Assembly: GCA_002786025.1 (NCBI GenBank)
Contig: NHNW01000018.1
Coordinates: forward strand, 709,483 to 773,482
Direction of reading: 5' to 3'
Source of the DNA: Zasmidium citrigriseum
Lineage: Eukaryota > Ascomycota > Dothideomycetes > Mycosphaerellales > Mycosphaerellaceae
DNA length: 64,000 nt
In this document: piece by piece, positions 35,215 to 46,805 of the stretch
Layout: the number at the start of each line of letters is the position of its first letter
How positions within the stretch are numbered: position 1 is the first letter of the stretch
Translations under genes and position numbers: made by a program
Notes under the pieces: model-generated
Told to the model about the DNA's origin: nothing
Database searches by the model: none
What the model saw: only the letters and a program-made list of their open reading frames with translations

Positions 35215-35760
35215 TTCCCTTTTTGCTCTTCTGAAGGACCTGTCACTGCAATGGGGAAGAGGGTTCAAAGGGCGTATCGAAGGGCAGATCTTTTGAAGCG
35301 TTGATGGAGATATCCACACGATACCTGGTTTTGTTCTTCTTCTTTCTATGTACATTTCATGCAGATCAATATGTGAAGGCTGAATGTAATGTTTTGAATT
35401 GGAAATCGCCATGCTCGCTCGATGAGAACTGTCGTTGCTGCAATTGAATAACCAGAAAGCCAGTGAACGCCGTCTATGATCGCTGGAACGCTGATTGTGG
35501 GTCGCTCTGGATTGTTTTTTTTCCGTCGTATAGGAGTAGAGTGTGTAGAGTGTGTAGTGTTGATCGAGCACACGAGAGCGTCCAAGTAGTGCTGGCATTC
35601 CTGGAGAGCTGAGAGGCATGATTGCCATGATAGTTCCCACTCCTGAGGGAGAGCTCACGTTCGACTTGCGTTGTACGACTACTGTACGGCGGTAGTCGTA
35701 GGGCTCGCCATGTGTCGTCTCAAGACGTTTCCACCTCATCATTGACCACGAGCTCATATA
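35215..35760. other. Intergenic
   Basis: About 545 bp between the tRNA-like sequence and the 3' end of the small zinc-motif gene. An open minus-strand frame covers it, but its C-terminus is the antisense of the tRNA and it shows no domain. No gene is called. Confidence 0.5.
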
Positions 35761-36467
35761 TCACCGCCGATAATTATGCGGCATCGGCACCGTCGGCGGC
35801 GGCGGCGTCCTCCCTCCCCCACGACTCCTACTCCGCCTCCGACTCTTCCTATGCTCCTTAACACTCATATCCACACTGTCCCTCCTCTCCTTGACCGCCT
35901 TCCTGGGCCCATTGTCCTTAACCGGCGCCCCAAACCTCGGGTCTCTGATCGCAGGAGCCTTGTCACTCGGGAATCCAAACTCCACCAAGCTGAAGTAATA
36001 GTCCAGCACTTCGGGATATCGGAGACAAGATGTCCGCCAGTCTTGATCGACGCCCTGTTGGAGGATCGTGTTTGCTTGCTCGATTTGCGAGTGGATGAGT
36101 TGCAGTTGGGCGGCTTGGAGGGGTGGGCGGCCGTTGTAGCGGTGGTAGAGCGTGTAGTAGGGGAGGGTTTGGAGGTAATTGCGGTGGGCTTCCATGCGCA
36201 TGGCGCGCAGGGCGTGGAAGGTGGTTATGATTTGGTTGCGGGCGTGGTTGAGGATCCAGTCACTGTCCTAGTAAGCATACTGGCGCATTCGGTGGGGTTA
36301 GGATTGACATACCGAATCCTTTGATACCCCTCCCACCGCTCCATGGCCTGATTGAGCGCGAGCTCGAGTCTCTGGCCCTCGTGAGGACATTCCGGGAATG
36401 GCGGAGCACCACAGATGGCGCAGCTGGCTTCCACCTCCGCCGGTCCTGTGGCCATGAGGCCGACCAT
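35761..36467 (-). CDS. Conserved fungal protein with N-terminal Cys/His motif and RS-like tail
   Basis: Two exons, complement(join(35761..36262, 36313..36467)), 218 aa. The 50-bp intron (GTATGT/ACAG) splits an Arg codon and joins YQRIR to DWILNHARNQ. The N-terminus has CAICGAPPFPECPHEGQRLE, a CxxC...C.H cluster that could bind one zinc. A helical middle follows (RAMRMEAHRNYLQTLPYYT), then a basic Arg/Ser-rich end (HRKSRRRSRSRGGGR) reminiscent of RS domains in RNA-associated proteins. Met1 and Met5 are both possible starts. I recognise the type as a conserved ascomycete hypothetical protein but know no function. Confidence 0.75.
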
Positions 36468-37399
36468 GGACCTCTAGCCTGTCGAATCCCTACTGTCTCG
36501 TGATCTCGTCCTTCCTAGGGTATCGCGCTGTGCCTCAGGTAACACTCCAGCTCGTCCGGCAAGTCTCGTCCAGATACCCGTAAGCAGTGAGGTCAGAAAA
36601 CAAGTATACCAATCATAAAGATATCAACAAGAGAGATAGACAGACATGTACAAGAGCCAGGTACACACTCCTCAGCAACCAAGGATATCCTTCCAGCAGA
36701 AGGAAGTAGTAAGAAAGAGAACAACCATCGTGCCTCGCCAGACTCGCTCAGCAGCAGCCGAAGCAGAGCAGCGAACACTAGTACCTGCACACTAACTTAC
36801 TGCTTTGACAGCGTGTCTCCATATACAAGCCGGCCGGGGCTTTGCTTCTGGCGGGCATGAGGAGCTGACGTTCCCGATTGGGCTCCGTTGACGCATGTAT
36901 GCGTTGGCGTTGGATTTTGCTCGTCGGCGAAAAGAATGGGGCCACTCGAGTGATGGTGATGCGATGGCTATGGGCCCAATGGGTTGTTGGCGGCTTTTGA
37001 AGGCGGATGTCGGCTGGTAAGAGGTGCTGGCTGATGAAGTTCTTGCTGTAGTCTGATGTTTCTGAGGACATGTGGTTGAAGACACGGCTTGGCGGGTCGG
37101 CAACATTTGCCGAGGATCGATCTTGCTTCAGCACGACTCTGTGCCTCCTTTCTGCTCTCTATATACACTGTCGAATTGCCCCAGTAGCATTCATGTCATT
37201 CCCATATCATCACTGCACCGCCTCAACTTTGACAAGGAGGACTTTCCATGGTATCCCAAACGCCTCGCTCAAAAAGACTTTTCCCTAATCTCCTCCAGGG
37301 CCCATTAAACACGTTTTGTGCAGTCCTCAGGAAATGCTTCCTTATTAACGCCTTTGTAACCATGACCCTGACCATGCAGATCCATCTACTACATTATAT
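36468..37399. other. Intergenic, SLN1 3' flank and upstream of the zinc-motif gene
   Basis: About 930 bp. Open frames up to ~118 codons have no recognisable motif. No RIP signature. Nothing else is seen. Confidence 0.5.
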
Positions 37400-40300
37400 T
37401 CATGCTACACATCGAGGCGAGACGGGTCTCGCTTCTTCGGTGGTGGATGATGGCCCCGAAGAAGTGGCCGAGTTCTCGAAAGACGCCGTGGACAACTGGG
37501 GAGCAGTGGTCACCGGCGCACCACTCAAGACTATTGTCGTGTTGACACCGCTGCCTCTTCGCTCCTCGGGAGGTGTGACGTCTTCGTTCTCTTCTGGTAT
37601 AGGCGCAATGTACTCCTTGAGGACCTTCTTCAACTGCGGTCTTCGAATCGGTTTGGAGAGGAAGTAGTTCATTCCAGAATCCAGACAATCCTTGACATTG
37701 CTCTCCTCAGCAAACGCAGTCAACGCCACGATTGGCGCTTGGTAGCCGATCTCTCGGATCAGTCGTGTACTCTGAAGGCCATCGACGTTCGGCATCTGTA
37801 CGTCCATGAAAATGAGATTGAACGGCTGAGCGTCGTCACCACGCATCGACTCTTTGACAAGGTCAAGAGCCTCCTGGCCGTCTTTGGCAACGGTGACATC
37901 GTAGATATCTTCCAGCTTGAGCATTCGGAGCACAACTTCTTGATTCACCTGCAGTGGGAAAGAATACCATAGTCAGTACACATGACCACAGAGGTGTCTC
38001 GTTTAGGTAGTTTGTCTTACCTTGTTGTCTTCGGCCACCAGCACGCGAATCCGTTCACCGCGGGTAGCCTGTGAAGTAATCTGCTTCATCGCTGCTCCCT
38101 GCGACCCGGGCGACTCCATAGGCTGACTGGAAGCAAAGAACGGCTGGCTCAGACCTACGAGACGCGGCTGCGAATCGTTGCCCATACTACCGGAGACAGC
38201 TTGTCGCGGAGGTGGATGGAGCTCGGTCGTTGACGAAACGGTCTCGTCGTACTCAGGAGGTCCACCTGCGAGAAGACCTTCGATATCGTCGATTGAAGAC
38301 GTCCGACTGATGTTCTCCATTCGATCGGCCGCAGAGCTAGCAGTACTGTCTGCCCGTGTCTGCAGGTGCCTCAGGGGAATCTTCATCGTGAATGTGCTGC
38401 CCGACCCGACTGTACTCCGGACTCCCATCGTGCCTCGCATTAGATGCGCTAGTTGCGAGCAGATGCTCAATCCCAGACCAGTGCCACCAAACTTCTTGCT
38501 CAATCCCAGATCGCCCTGGACAAAGGGTTCGAAGATCTTGTCCAGTAGATTCTCTGCAATGCCTGGGCCCGTATCGGCCACCTCGAACTCAAAATAAACG
38601 TATCGACCTGGAGGCGGGGACGCCGCCCTTTCGTGTGCGGATACGTATGCAAGTGCATGCGGTTTGTCTTTGGCATTGATCGCGTTGGCTGTGTTGAGTT
38701 TGGAAACAGACAACATCCCATCTGACCCCTTATGGCGCGAAGAGCGTTGTCTCGATTGCCTTGAGTTCATGGACGACTTACGACTAGCAATGTCGGGTAT
38801 TTCTGGCAGACAGCGAATGGTGAGCACAACGGAGCCACCAGCAGGAGTGAACTTCAGGGCATTGGATGTTAAATTGATGACGACCTGGAGGATCCGGTGT
38901 ACGTCGCCCCAAAGGACCATGTCTCGCATACGGCCAGTGCCGGCAGGACCTTGTTCGTTGCGCTCCGGAGAGTGATCATTGCCAAGGTGTACGCCTTCAA
39001 ATGCCACGCGGAGATCAATATGTCCTTCTTTGGCTTGCTTCTCGAAGATGGCCAGCGTCTGTGAGCTGATGTCGCGCAGTCGAAATTCCTTTTCGTCCAG
39101 GCTCAAAGACTGGCCGACTTGATTCTTGCTGAAAGTCAGCAGATCCGTCAGCAAGTTCAGTAGTAGATCTCCGCTTTTGTAGATGATTCCGAGCGAGCGC
39201 TTTAAGCGGATTGGGTCTTCTTCCTGCATGCAGACGGCACACATGCCAAGGATTCCATTGAGAGGCGTTTTCAGCTCGTGGCTGATGTTGGCAATGAAAA
39301 GCGTCTTGCTCTCATTTGCGGCTTCTGCGGCCTTCTTGCTCTGCTCCAACTCAGCCGTTCGCTGTTGCACTCGGTCCTCAAGCTTCGAATACTGCATCAT
39401 GAGCTCGTCGCTCATCTCGTTGAACGTCGTTGTCAACTCCGAAAGCTCGTCTCTGACCCAGTATTTCCGTTCCTTCACCTTACTAGGGATCCGGAAAGCT
39501 CGCTTCCTGCGCTCTTCCCGACGTGAATTGTAGCTCTCCTCGCGCTTCCGTTTCCACTTTGTGATGGGGTTCGCAAAGGCAATAGTTGAGGCACCTTCTT
39601 TCCGTGCAAGTACGGCAGCTTCGCCGTCATCTGCGCCGTCATGCGTGGTAAATGTCATTGACCCAAAACTGGAGCGGCTGGTGGAATTTGGGGGCTCCAC
39701 AGATCGCAAAGTGGCCTGCTTCAATCTTATGATGGGCAAGCTGGAGAAGTGCGCCAGTGGATACGCAATGACTGCCATAAGTCCTGCCGTTGCAAACAAG
39801 CAGGCCAAGATGACATCTCGAAGCTGGTTTATCGGTTGCCAAACCTCCTTTCTGGATAGCTCCACGATTACTACCCAATCGACGATCGAAGTTTGAGCCA
39901 TGGCGTATCCGACAGAAACCGGCTCGTTCGCTTCGTTCTTCCCTTTCACATTGGCACCAGAGTTATCAGAGGAGTTCTTGCTGGCCGTTTCCAAAGCATT
40001 GTTAATCACTGGGTATTCGGTGGAGTCGAAAGCTGCGTTTGCGGTGTCGCGCACGTGATCGGGATGACGCGAGGCGTATGTGTTGTTCAGGGGTAGGATA
40101 TAGCGCACCTCAAAGCTCTGGTCTTGCTCCTGGTCAGCGTTTTGCATGACACTACTGGGAAAGACATTAGTCGGACTGGCGGGCCCAAGCAGCAACGTCT
40201 CCCCAGTGTTGTCCAGTCCCTCCCTCGATGCCATGACTGAAGATATAAGCCTTGCATCCATAACGACAGTCAACCAACCCAGTACGTCCACAGAGTTGGT

Positions 40301-40996
40301 GTTATTAACAACCGGCATTGTGAGCGAGACCATGGAGAATGTGCTGTTGATGGACCAAGGGCCAAGAAGAAGGTTAGCCCGTTTGCCTGGTTGCAACGTA
40401 ATACCTCCATAGGAAGCCTGGGGAATTGAGACTCCATTATCGTTGAGCGTGTCTGAATACGTCAGATTGGGATAAAGCTCGGGAGGGTAGCTGAAGTCGG
40501 TCGTTTTGTTGTCGCCCAGGGTGATGGGCGTGCCATTCGCGTCGGTATAAGGTAGAGTGATGTCCCCCCAAACGTTCTGCGCGGTGGTATTCAACAAGCC
40601 GTAAGGGCCTCCTGGTCCTGTTCCATTCTTCCCGTAGACCCTCGCCTGCAGCAAGAGTGACTGGCCCTGCGAGCTTTCTCCTCCAATCGCAGCCTGCAGG
40701 TCCTGTCCCGGAGACGACCAATTGGTGTCAGAATTATCCCCTTCGTCGTTGTAGTTCCTCAGCGCCGCCTGAATCAAGACTCTTGAGGCGACAAAGCTGG
40801 CCGAAGTTTGCATGACATCGAGATTGGAGGAGAGCTGGGAAGCCTTGAGACTGGCTGTCAAGGCCAGGCGAGACGCTCGTAGTCGGAGGACGAAGTTGTG
40901 CGTGGTAATCCATACGGCAATAGATATGACAGCGAGGCCGATCAGAGACGCAAGAAGTATCAAGCTGCCGAGCTGGACCCGAATGGGGATTCGCAT
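37400..40996 (-). CDS. SLN1: Hybrid histidine kinase, SLN1-type osmosensor
   Basis: Two exons, complement(join(37400..37948, 38021..40996)), 1174 aa. The 72-bp intron (GTAAGA/GCAG) falls in the receiver domain, joining VAEDNK to [10 protein letters not shown] chose the ATG at 40996 ([18 protein letters not shown]), which begins the family-typical N-terminus; a Met four codons upstream is in frame. Layout: a first membrane helix, a large extracellular region, a second helix near [14 protein letters not shown], a HAMP-like coiled linker, the H-box [11 protein letters not shown] with phosphorylated His573, N-box [11 protein letters not shown]1 DTGPGI, G2 [11 protein letters not shown], and a C-terminal receiver with Asp1041 in [11 protein letters not shown]1 relays phosphate via an HPt protein to SSK1-type regulators and controls the HOG MAP-kinase pathway. 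It is the last gene before the RIPed MULE. Confidence 0.92.
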
Positions 40997-41815
40997 GGTA
41001 ATGAGCACTCCTGGTGGAGGCTCAGACGCCCAGTGGACTCAGCGAAGAGCCGCGAATGGCACGTTGGCGGATGGTCGTCAAGCATGCGGTTTCCGGCGTG
41101 TGCGGTTCGTTCGGGGACTGCGAAAGACTCTCGACCAAGTCGTCTTGCCGGGCCCCAGACGGTGGCATGAGTGTCACCAGGCTGTGCGTAGGACGGAGAG
41201 ATGTGCCATTCCGGGGTGGGAGAGGGAGGTAGGACGATCGAGGTCGTGTGCGGGATGAAGGGTGGTTCGGAACCTTTCACTCAGGCCCACTAGTGCCAAT
41301 AACCGTGCATATGCAGGTGCAGCGGCGCGATTCGGTAACGAGCAGTGCGTTCAGGTTGTTTCGACGTAGGACAGCGACACCAGTGCTGATCCTCAGGTGC
41401 GATGAGTTGGAGTAGGTCACAGCAGGCGCAGCGCAGGTGGGTTAACGAGGGTGGAGGCAGAGAGCGGTTGTGGGTGGAAGTGTGATAGAGGGGCCAGGGC
41501 CGGGCAGCTGGGCTGGGGCATCTGGCTGGGGCGCTGCGTTCTAGAAGCATTCCTGCCGCTCCTGCCAATATCACATCCGCGGGCCCATCACACACCCTGT
41601 CGTGTTGCTCGTTTCGCCGCATTTGGATTGCTGTCCAACCTGAGAGCCTGCTCATAATGGCTATTTCGTCGCTACGTTTCTCGTCCCCAGTTAATGCCTT
41701 CGTCTTCCTACCCTACTGCGAATCCTCCGCAAAATCATTTAGCGTGTCGTCGGCTACAAACCCCTGTTCCCGGATCCCGGTCGCCAGCCGCTGCTCGCTC
41801 CGCTGGCGACAAAAC
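40997..41815. other. SLN1 promoter region up to the transposon edge
   Basis: About 820 bp of ordinary composition upstream of SLN1, bounded by the MULE inverted repeat. No gene is supported. Confidence 0.5.
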
Positions 41816-41876
41816 GTGGCCACGGGGAATCCTAGCGAGCCACCACCGGTTTCCTATTTGGCCACCGATCCATATA
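41816..41876 (+). repeat. Left terminal inverted repeat of the MULE, RIP-spared
   Basis: Reads GTGGCCACGGGGAATCC onward through CGGTTTCCTATTTGG. It keeps its CpA dinucleotides, so it escaped mutation and can serve as the unmutated reference for the right copy. Confidence 0.85.
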
Positions 41877-41949
41877 TACCCGTATGCAGGCTGTAATCCA
41901 CTGTCCTAGATATTAGTCTATTTCTCACCTTAAATCCCTTGCTTAGTAG

Positions 41950-44409
41950 GAGCGCGACCTACGCGTTTTATACCTTACTTCTTTCCTTCGTACTACTACT
42001 ACTTCTAAGGGGTTATTATTATTACTAATAGCTTCCTTCGTCGAATCTACGCCTACTACTACCCCTTCGATATTATAGGTAGCTTATAAGACCTCTATTC
42101 TCTTTAAAGACGATATTATTAATAGCCCTATAGGCTCTTTCTTTTAAGATCTCGATCTTAGTCTAGATAATAACGTTAATAGCTTAGTAGACGCTCCGTT
42201 TAAGGAAGAAGAGGTAGACGAGATAACTAGCTTAACGTAGTAGCGTAAGGATAATAAGGAAGGCGAGCCTACTACTACTAGTACTACTAGTAGTAGCTAG
42301 CTTAATATTAAAGTACTTACTACTAAGGTTACTAAGTTAATAGCTCGTAAGGAAGAGGCTACTACTACTACTATCGAGGAGGTACCTATAATACTAGCCG
42401 ACCCGCTAAAGGAAGTATATCGATTAATAGAGCGTATATTCGTAGAGGTATAGTAGTAGGCTACTAATTATAGATATACTATTACTATAAGGAAAAGTAC
42501 GAAGTTATAGAAGCTAGAACTACTTAGATAGGTAGTTAGTAGGCTACTTAATTATAATTAGGGTTAGTTACTAAGTTAACGTAAGAAGAGGGTACGTCTA
42601 GGCGCTTCTTCTACTCGTTATAGCTACCTATAGACTATTACGCTTAGAGCGAGTAATTATAATAATCTAGCTAGCCGCTAGTAAGTTACTAGTACTCGTA
42701 GAGAGTATAATTACCCTCCTTATAGTACTAGCGCCTTTATAGTATACCGTCGGATCTAGAGGAACGTTAAGGATATCTAGAAGATAGTATTAGACGATCT
42801 ATACTATAATATAAGCGCTTACTCGACGTTATTAAGGTTAAAGGAGCGATATAGAAGCTATAAGTTACCTATTAAACTATTACGTACTATTATACTTCCT
42901 TCGTATTTCTAACTTTATCTTATAGGTATTTAAACTATTAAGGATATTAATAATATTCGTAATACTACTAGGCTAGCTCTATAAGGGGACCTTACTACTA
43001 CGGACGCTCTAATAAAGATTCTAGATAAGTATAGGTACTTCTATAAGCTAGATCTTATAAAAGAAGGCCTAGATACTAGCTTAGTAGATAAGATACTTAT
43101 TATTAACCCCTAGATAGCCTAGCTCTATAAGCTTTATCTAGAGTATATTATTATAGATAATACCTATAAGACTATAAAGTATAACTAGCCGCTCTTTAAC
43201 CTATCCTTTAGTACTAGCTATAGCGATATAATACCCCTCGGATACTATATTATAGGTAAAGAGGACGAAGAGGCGTTTACGTAGGTCTTTAAGTAGTTTA
43301 AGGTAATCTATAATAAGTAATTACTACCTCTACTAAACCTATAGGTTACTAATCGCGATAGAGAGTATATAAACGCTCTTAATAAGGTCTTTCCTTATAT
43401 ACTAGCTTTAATCTACTATTAGTATATTTTTAAGAATATATAGGCTAAGGCGAGGAAGTTAATAAAGTAGCGCTCTATATATAACGATAATAGTAAGCTC
43501 TTATACTATAAGGACTCTAAGGAGTATACCGAGTTCGTAGACCTCTTTAGATAGTATATCTACGCTAAATTAATCGACGAGTTCCGTAAGTTAGACGATA
43601 AGCTAGCTAATAGCGATAACCCTTACTATTAAGCTCTAAGGATCTATATCGAGCGAGAATATTAGGCCTATAAAGAGAAGCTCGTCTACTACTTCTAGTA
43701 GATAAAATTTCCCTACTATAGCTAGGTAGTTACCTTATAAGTCGAAGGAGCCTACTTAACGATAAAGAAGTAGATTACTAGTAAGCGTTATAATATCCTT
43801 ATACTCTTTATAAAGCTTATACCTTAGTAGAAGCTTAAATATAGCGAGATCTACGCTTATATTAGACGTAAGAGCCTATAGGTACCTTAGAAGTTTTAGA
43901 AGCTACTATTTTAGAAGGTTAATACTAAGATCTATCGCTAGCCTCTTAATATAGGCTTATAGTAGTACTAGCTTACGACTAAGGAGCTTAAGAAGGTTAA
44001 GAATAGTAAGGGCGAGCGCTCTATATATAGTAGCTACTTTAAAACCGCCTAGGGTATTATCTATAAGTATTAGATTATAAATATTATTAAGTAGACTAGC
44101 TCCTTTACCTTCGAGCTAGAGTACTTCGATAGGTACTAGTATATTAATAAGGCGGTAGCTCCTATCTATCGAATTATTACTATAGACCGTACCTTTAAGC
44201 TAACGACGTTTCCGAATTACTATAGCGGCCGTAGTAACGGTAGAGCGTCTACTTAACCTTATTATAGCTAAGCTAATACTCGTAACCCCTCTAGCTTTAA
44301 GTTTAATAATATAAATTACCGTATAAGCTAGTTAACTCGTAGTAATAGCCGAGGAAGGGGGGTATTAAGGGTAAGAGCTAGAGTAAGAGGTACTATATTA
44401 ACCTTATAA
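41950..44409 (+). pseudogene. MULE transposase, inactivated by RIP
   Basis: One frame (GAT at 42148 and GAT at 43156 are in phase) reads through about 800 codons with many TAG/TAA but no TGA and no evident frameshift. The transposase core is recognisable: IIDNTYKTIKYN followed by PLFNLSFSTSYSD, IIPLGYYIIGKEDEEAFT and NRDREYINALNKVFPYI. The first catalytic Asp codon (43156) survives. The CHW-type zinc/His motif (near LIYYxYIFKNIQ) has been turned into Tyr and stop codons. All breaks are explained by CAA, CAG or TGG becoming TAA or TAG. The element is dead as an autonomous transposon but recent enough not to have acquired indels. Confidence 0.75.
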
Positions 44410-44884
44410 CCTCGCTCGTAACCTCCGAGGATCTATATATTATTATAACTATAGTAATAACTATAGTAGGTAGCTAGCTACCTACTCGCTCTATAGCTAT
44501 CGATATTACCTATAGAGGTAGTATTCCGATAAGCCTATATACCTCTACCCCCCTTAGGGTAGTAGTAGTATTATAACCTTTAGAGGTAGGCTATAGGCCT
44601 CTCTATAGCTCTACTCTCTTCTACCGCTCTACTTAAGTATAAGTAGAGGTAGTAGTAGTAAGGTTACCTATAGTAGTAGTTAATATTTAAAGAGCCTAAT
44701 ATTTACTTATAGTAATATTACTACGCTAGCTATAGTAATTAATACTAATATAGATAAATCTATATAATAACTACTTCCTTCTTAACCCTAATTATTACTA
44801 CTTTAGAAGGTTTAAGGACGTAAGACCTACGCGACTATACGATTTTATATAAGGATTATACTAAATATTACATATACGCGTTAA

Positions 44885-44946
44885 TATAAGGATCGGTAGC
44901 CAAATAGGAAACCGGTAGTAGCTCGCTAGGATTCCCCCGTAGCCAC
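44885..44946 (-). repeat. Right terminal inverted repeat of the MULE, RIPed
   Basis: Reverse complement reads GTGGCTACGGGGGAATCC onward. Relative to the left copy it has CpA to TpA changes at the four CpA sites of its outer ~50 bp, plus one extra G. Confidence 0.85.
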
Positions 44947-46805
44947 CACCAACAACAACAACCTTGAGGATCATCGATTCCCCTCGCAAACATGGCTTTT
45001 TGAGCAGTGAAACGGCTGAAACTGCTGGAAGCTGTCAGACATATCCGTCGACCCAAACCCATGGAGAGATGCGATCTGTGTCACCCGCAGCCTCAAAACT
45101 CTGCTTTGTTGAAAGCGAACGCGAGCTGATGGCTGGCTTCACTTCACGCTGACCGCATGGAAACATACCAGGTCGAGATCTTTTCGTGTATCCTGTTGCT
45201 CATCTCGAATACTTCAGCTTCTCATTCGTTCGATATCTGCGCCAACTTTGTGCTCAGTAAGATGGTCTGACAGCTGAGAGAGCAAGGGCGCTGCCGCACA
45301 ACTCCGAGCATGGAACTCTACGCCACCTCTATGAGCTGGAGAATATTGCCGAGCGCGTTGCATCAGCGCAGATGCAGTGCCGCGCGATCTCAAAGAGACA
45401 AAGGAAGGTCGACCACTGAAGTACTGCTGCTCGGTCATGCCATATTTCGAATGTTGTGCTTCCACCCGCCTTTCTCTCACCTCGGTGCATTCCTTGTCGA
45501 CCAACCTCAGGTTTGACGATCTTACCAGACCGCGTCTCTATGGCCGTCCATGTATGCAGCCAAGTCAATTTTCCGCCTTAACGGACGTAGAAGACAGGTT
45601 AGTCTTCTGGCGAACGCCCAGATCTCAACAGGCCTGGCCTCGAAGACATACTATCAGTAGCACAGCTCCTCCTCCGCAAGGCTTGAGTGGAATCTTTTGT
45701 TGGATTCGTCTAGGAACTCGCGGCAAAGACATCTCTTCAAGCCTCAATGACTAGCCACTGGCTTGGACCTGTCCCAACGCGATGATCGAAATACACGCTG
45801 TTGGGCGACCACTGGGGTTGACGGAATTTCAGGCAGAGTCTGAGACCCGGCCCAGATATATTGATCAAGACCACAGGTGCCTCGCCAAATCCCGTTAGGA
45901 AGCGACGGAAACAGTGTATACGCTGTGATATTCCGATGTTCGATGACCACTGGATTTGCGTGTCCAGTAGAGTAAGTCATGTTGAGGAGGACCAGGAAAA
46001 CCTGCATAAGCACTCTGGGCCTATTTTTTTTTTGTCGAAACGTACTGCTTGTATTGTCTTTCTGCCCGTGAAACCGGGCGAGGTTGATAAATCGCAACTG
46101 TCACCTCACGTGTAGAGGCCAAGGGGCTGCGCATTGCCATATCCGTCCATCCTGCGCATCATGGCATTGCATGTGATTCTTACGCAGCTTACGCAGCGGC
46201 CGTGCTGGGATCACGTATTCAGATCTGCTCATAAGTCATATCAACTATATAATCGAAGCAAAGCGAACTCGACGTCCATGACTGCTATAGTTCAATTAAC
46301 GCAGAATTCTTGAATGTTTGCTCGAACACCTAGGCAAGCAGTTTCGTGACTATCGAGTAAATCCCTACGCCTGGAATTTGTCGGATAGCACCGTTCGCAA
46401 GAAGAGCCTCCTGCCATGTGATGGTACGTGAAGTTGCCGTCGACCATGAGACCTCAGCCGACAAAATCGCGATTCTTTCGTGAAGGTCTCTGGTTAGCCT
46501 CATAGGCCGACGTAGTGAGAACTTGTGATTGTGGGCATTCACTTCCCTCGCTTGTGAAGAGGAAAGCGGCGTTGTGACGTTGGGCACCACGGCAACAGCG
46601 GAATTACCCGCCGCACGGACCTCCAGCTCAAAAAACGACTCCCCTCATCCACAAACCACTCACTGATCAACATCGCAAACCCCAACATCCACCACCACAT
46701 CACACAGTCGCCCTCGACTACAACAGCGACTCCCCCGACATCCGACCACTGTCCGCACGAGCGCACAGAGACTGACCACACCGACAACCTACACGCGACA
46801 TCAAA
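44947..46805. other. Gene-poor spacer between MULE and Ran
   Basis: About 1.86 kb of ordinary composition (CpA and TpG are common again immediately after the inverted repeat). Small open frames of 60-125 codons occur on both strands with no recognisable domain. The last ~200 bp, rich in CCA and ACA, is the likely Ran 5' UTR and promoter. Confidence 0.5.

Larger units (their letters stand above)
41816..44946 (+). mobile_element. RIPed Mutator-like (MULE) DNA transposon
   Basis: 3.13 kb bounded by ~60-bp terminal inverted repeats. The interior has almost no CpA or TpG dinucleotides but keeps CpG, the mark of saturating RIP on an element that was otherwise intact. A single plus frame runs from about 41,950 to 44,409 with only TAG/TAA breaks and codes a MULE-type transposase. 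No clean 9-11-bp target duplication is found at the edges (CGACAAAAC left, CACCAACAA right), so the exact termini are uncertain by a few bases. Confidence 0.82.

Noticed and set aside
35140..35757. 205-codon minus-strand frame
   Set aside because: Its end is the antisense of the tRNA-like T-arm, and the rest lacks any conserved motif.
41900..44880. A CRISPR-like or microsatellite block, suggested by the many CTA/TAC repeats
   Set aside because: The repetition is a by-product of CpA/TpG loss, which enriches TAC, CTA and TAG; there are no regular repeat-spacer units.
41807..44955. Target-site duplication for the MULE
   Set aside because: The 9-bp flanks (CGACAAAAC and CACCAACAA) share only loose similarity, not a duplication.
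45214..46097. Small frames downstream of the MULE as possible host genes
   Set aside because: They have no conserved motif, no splice support and ordinary random-frame lengths.
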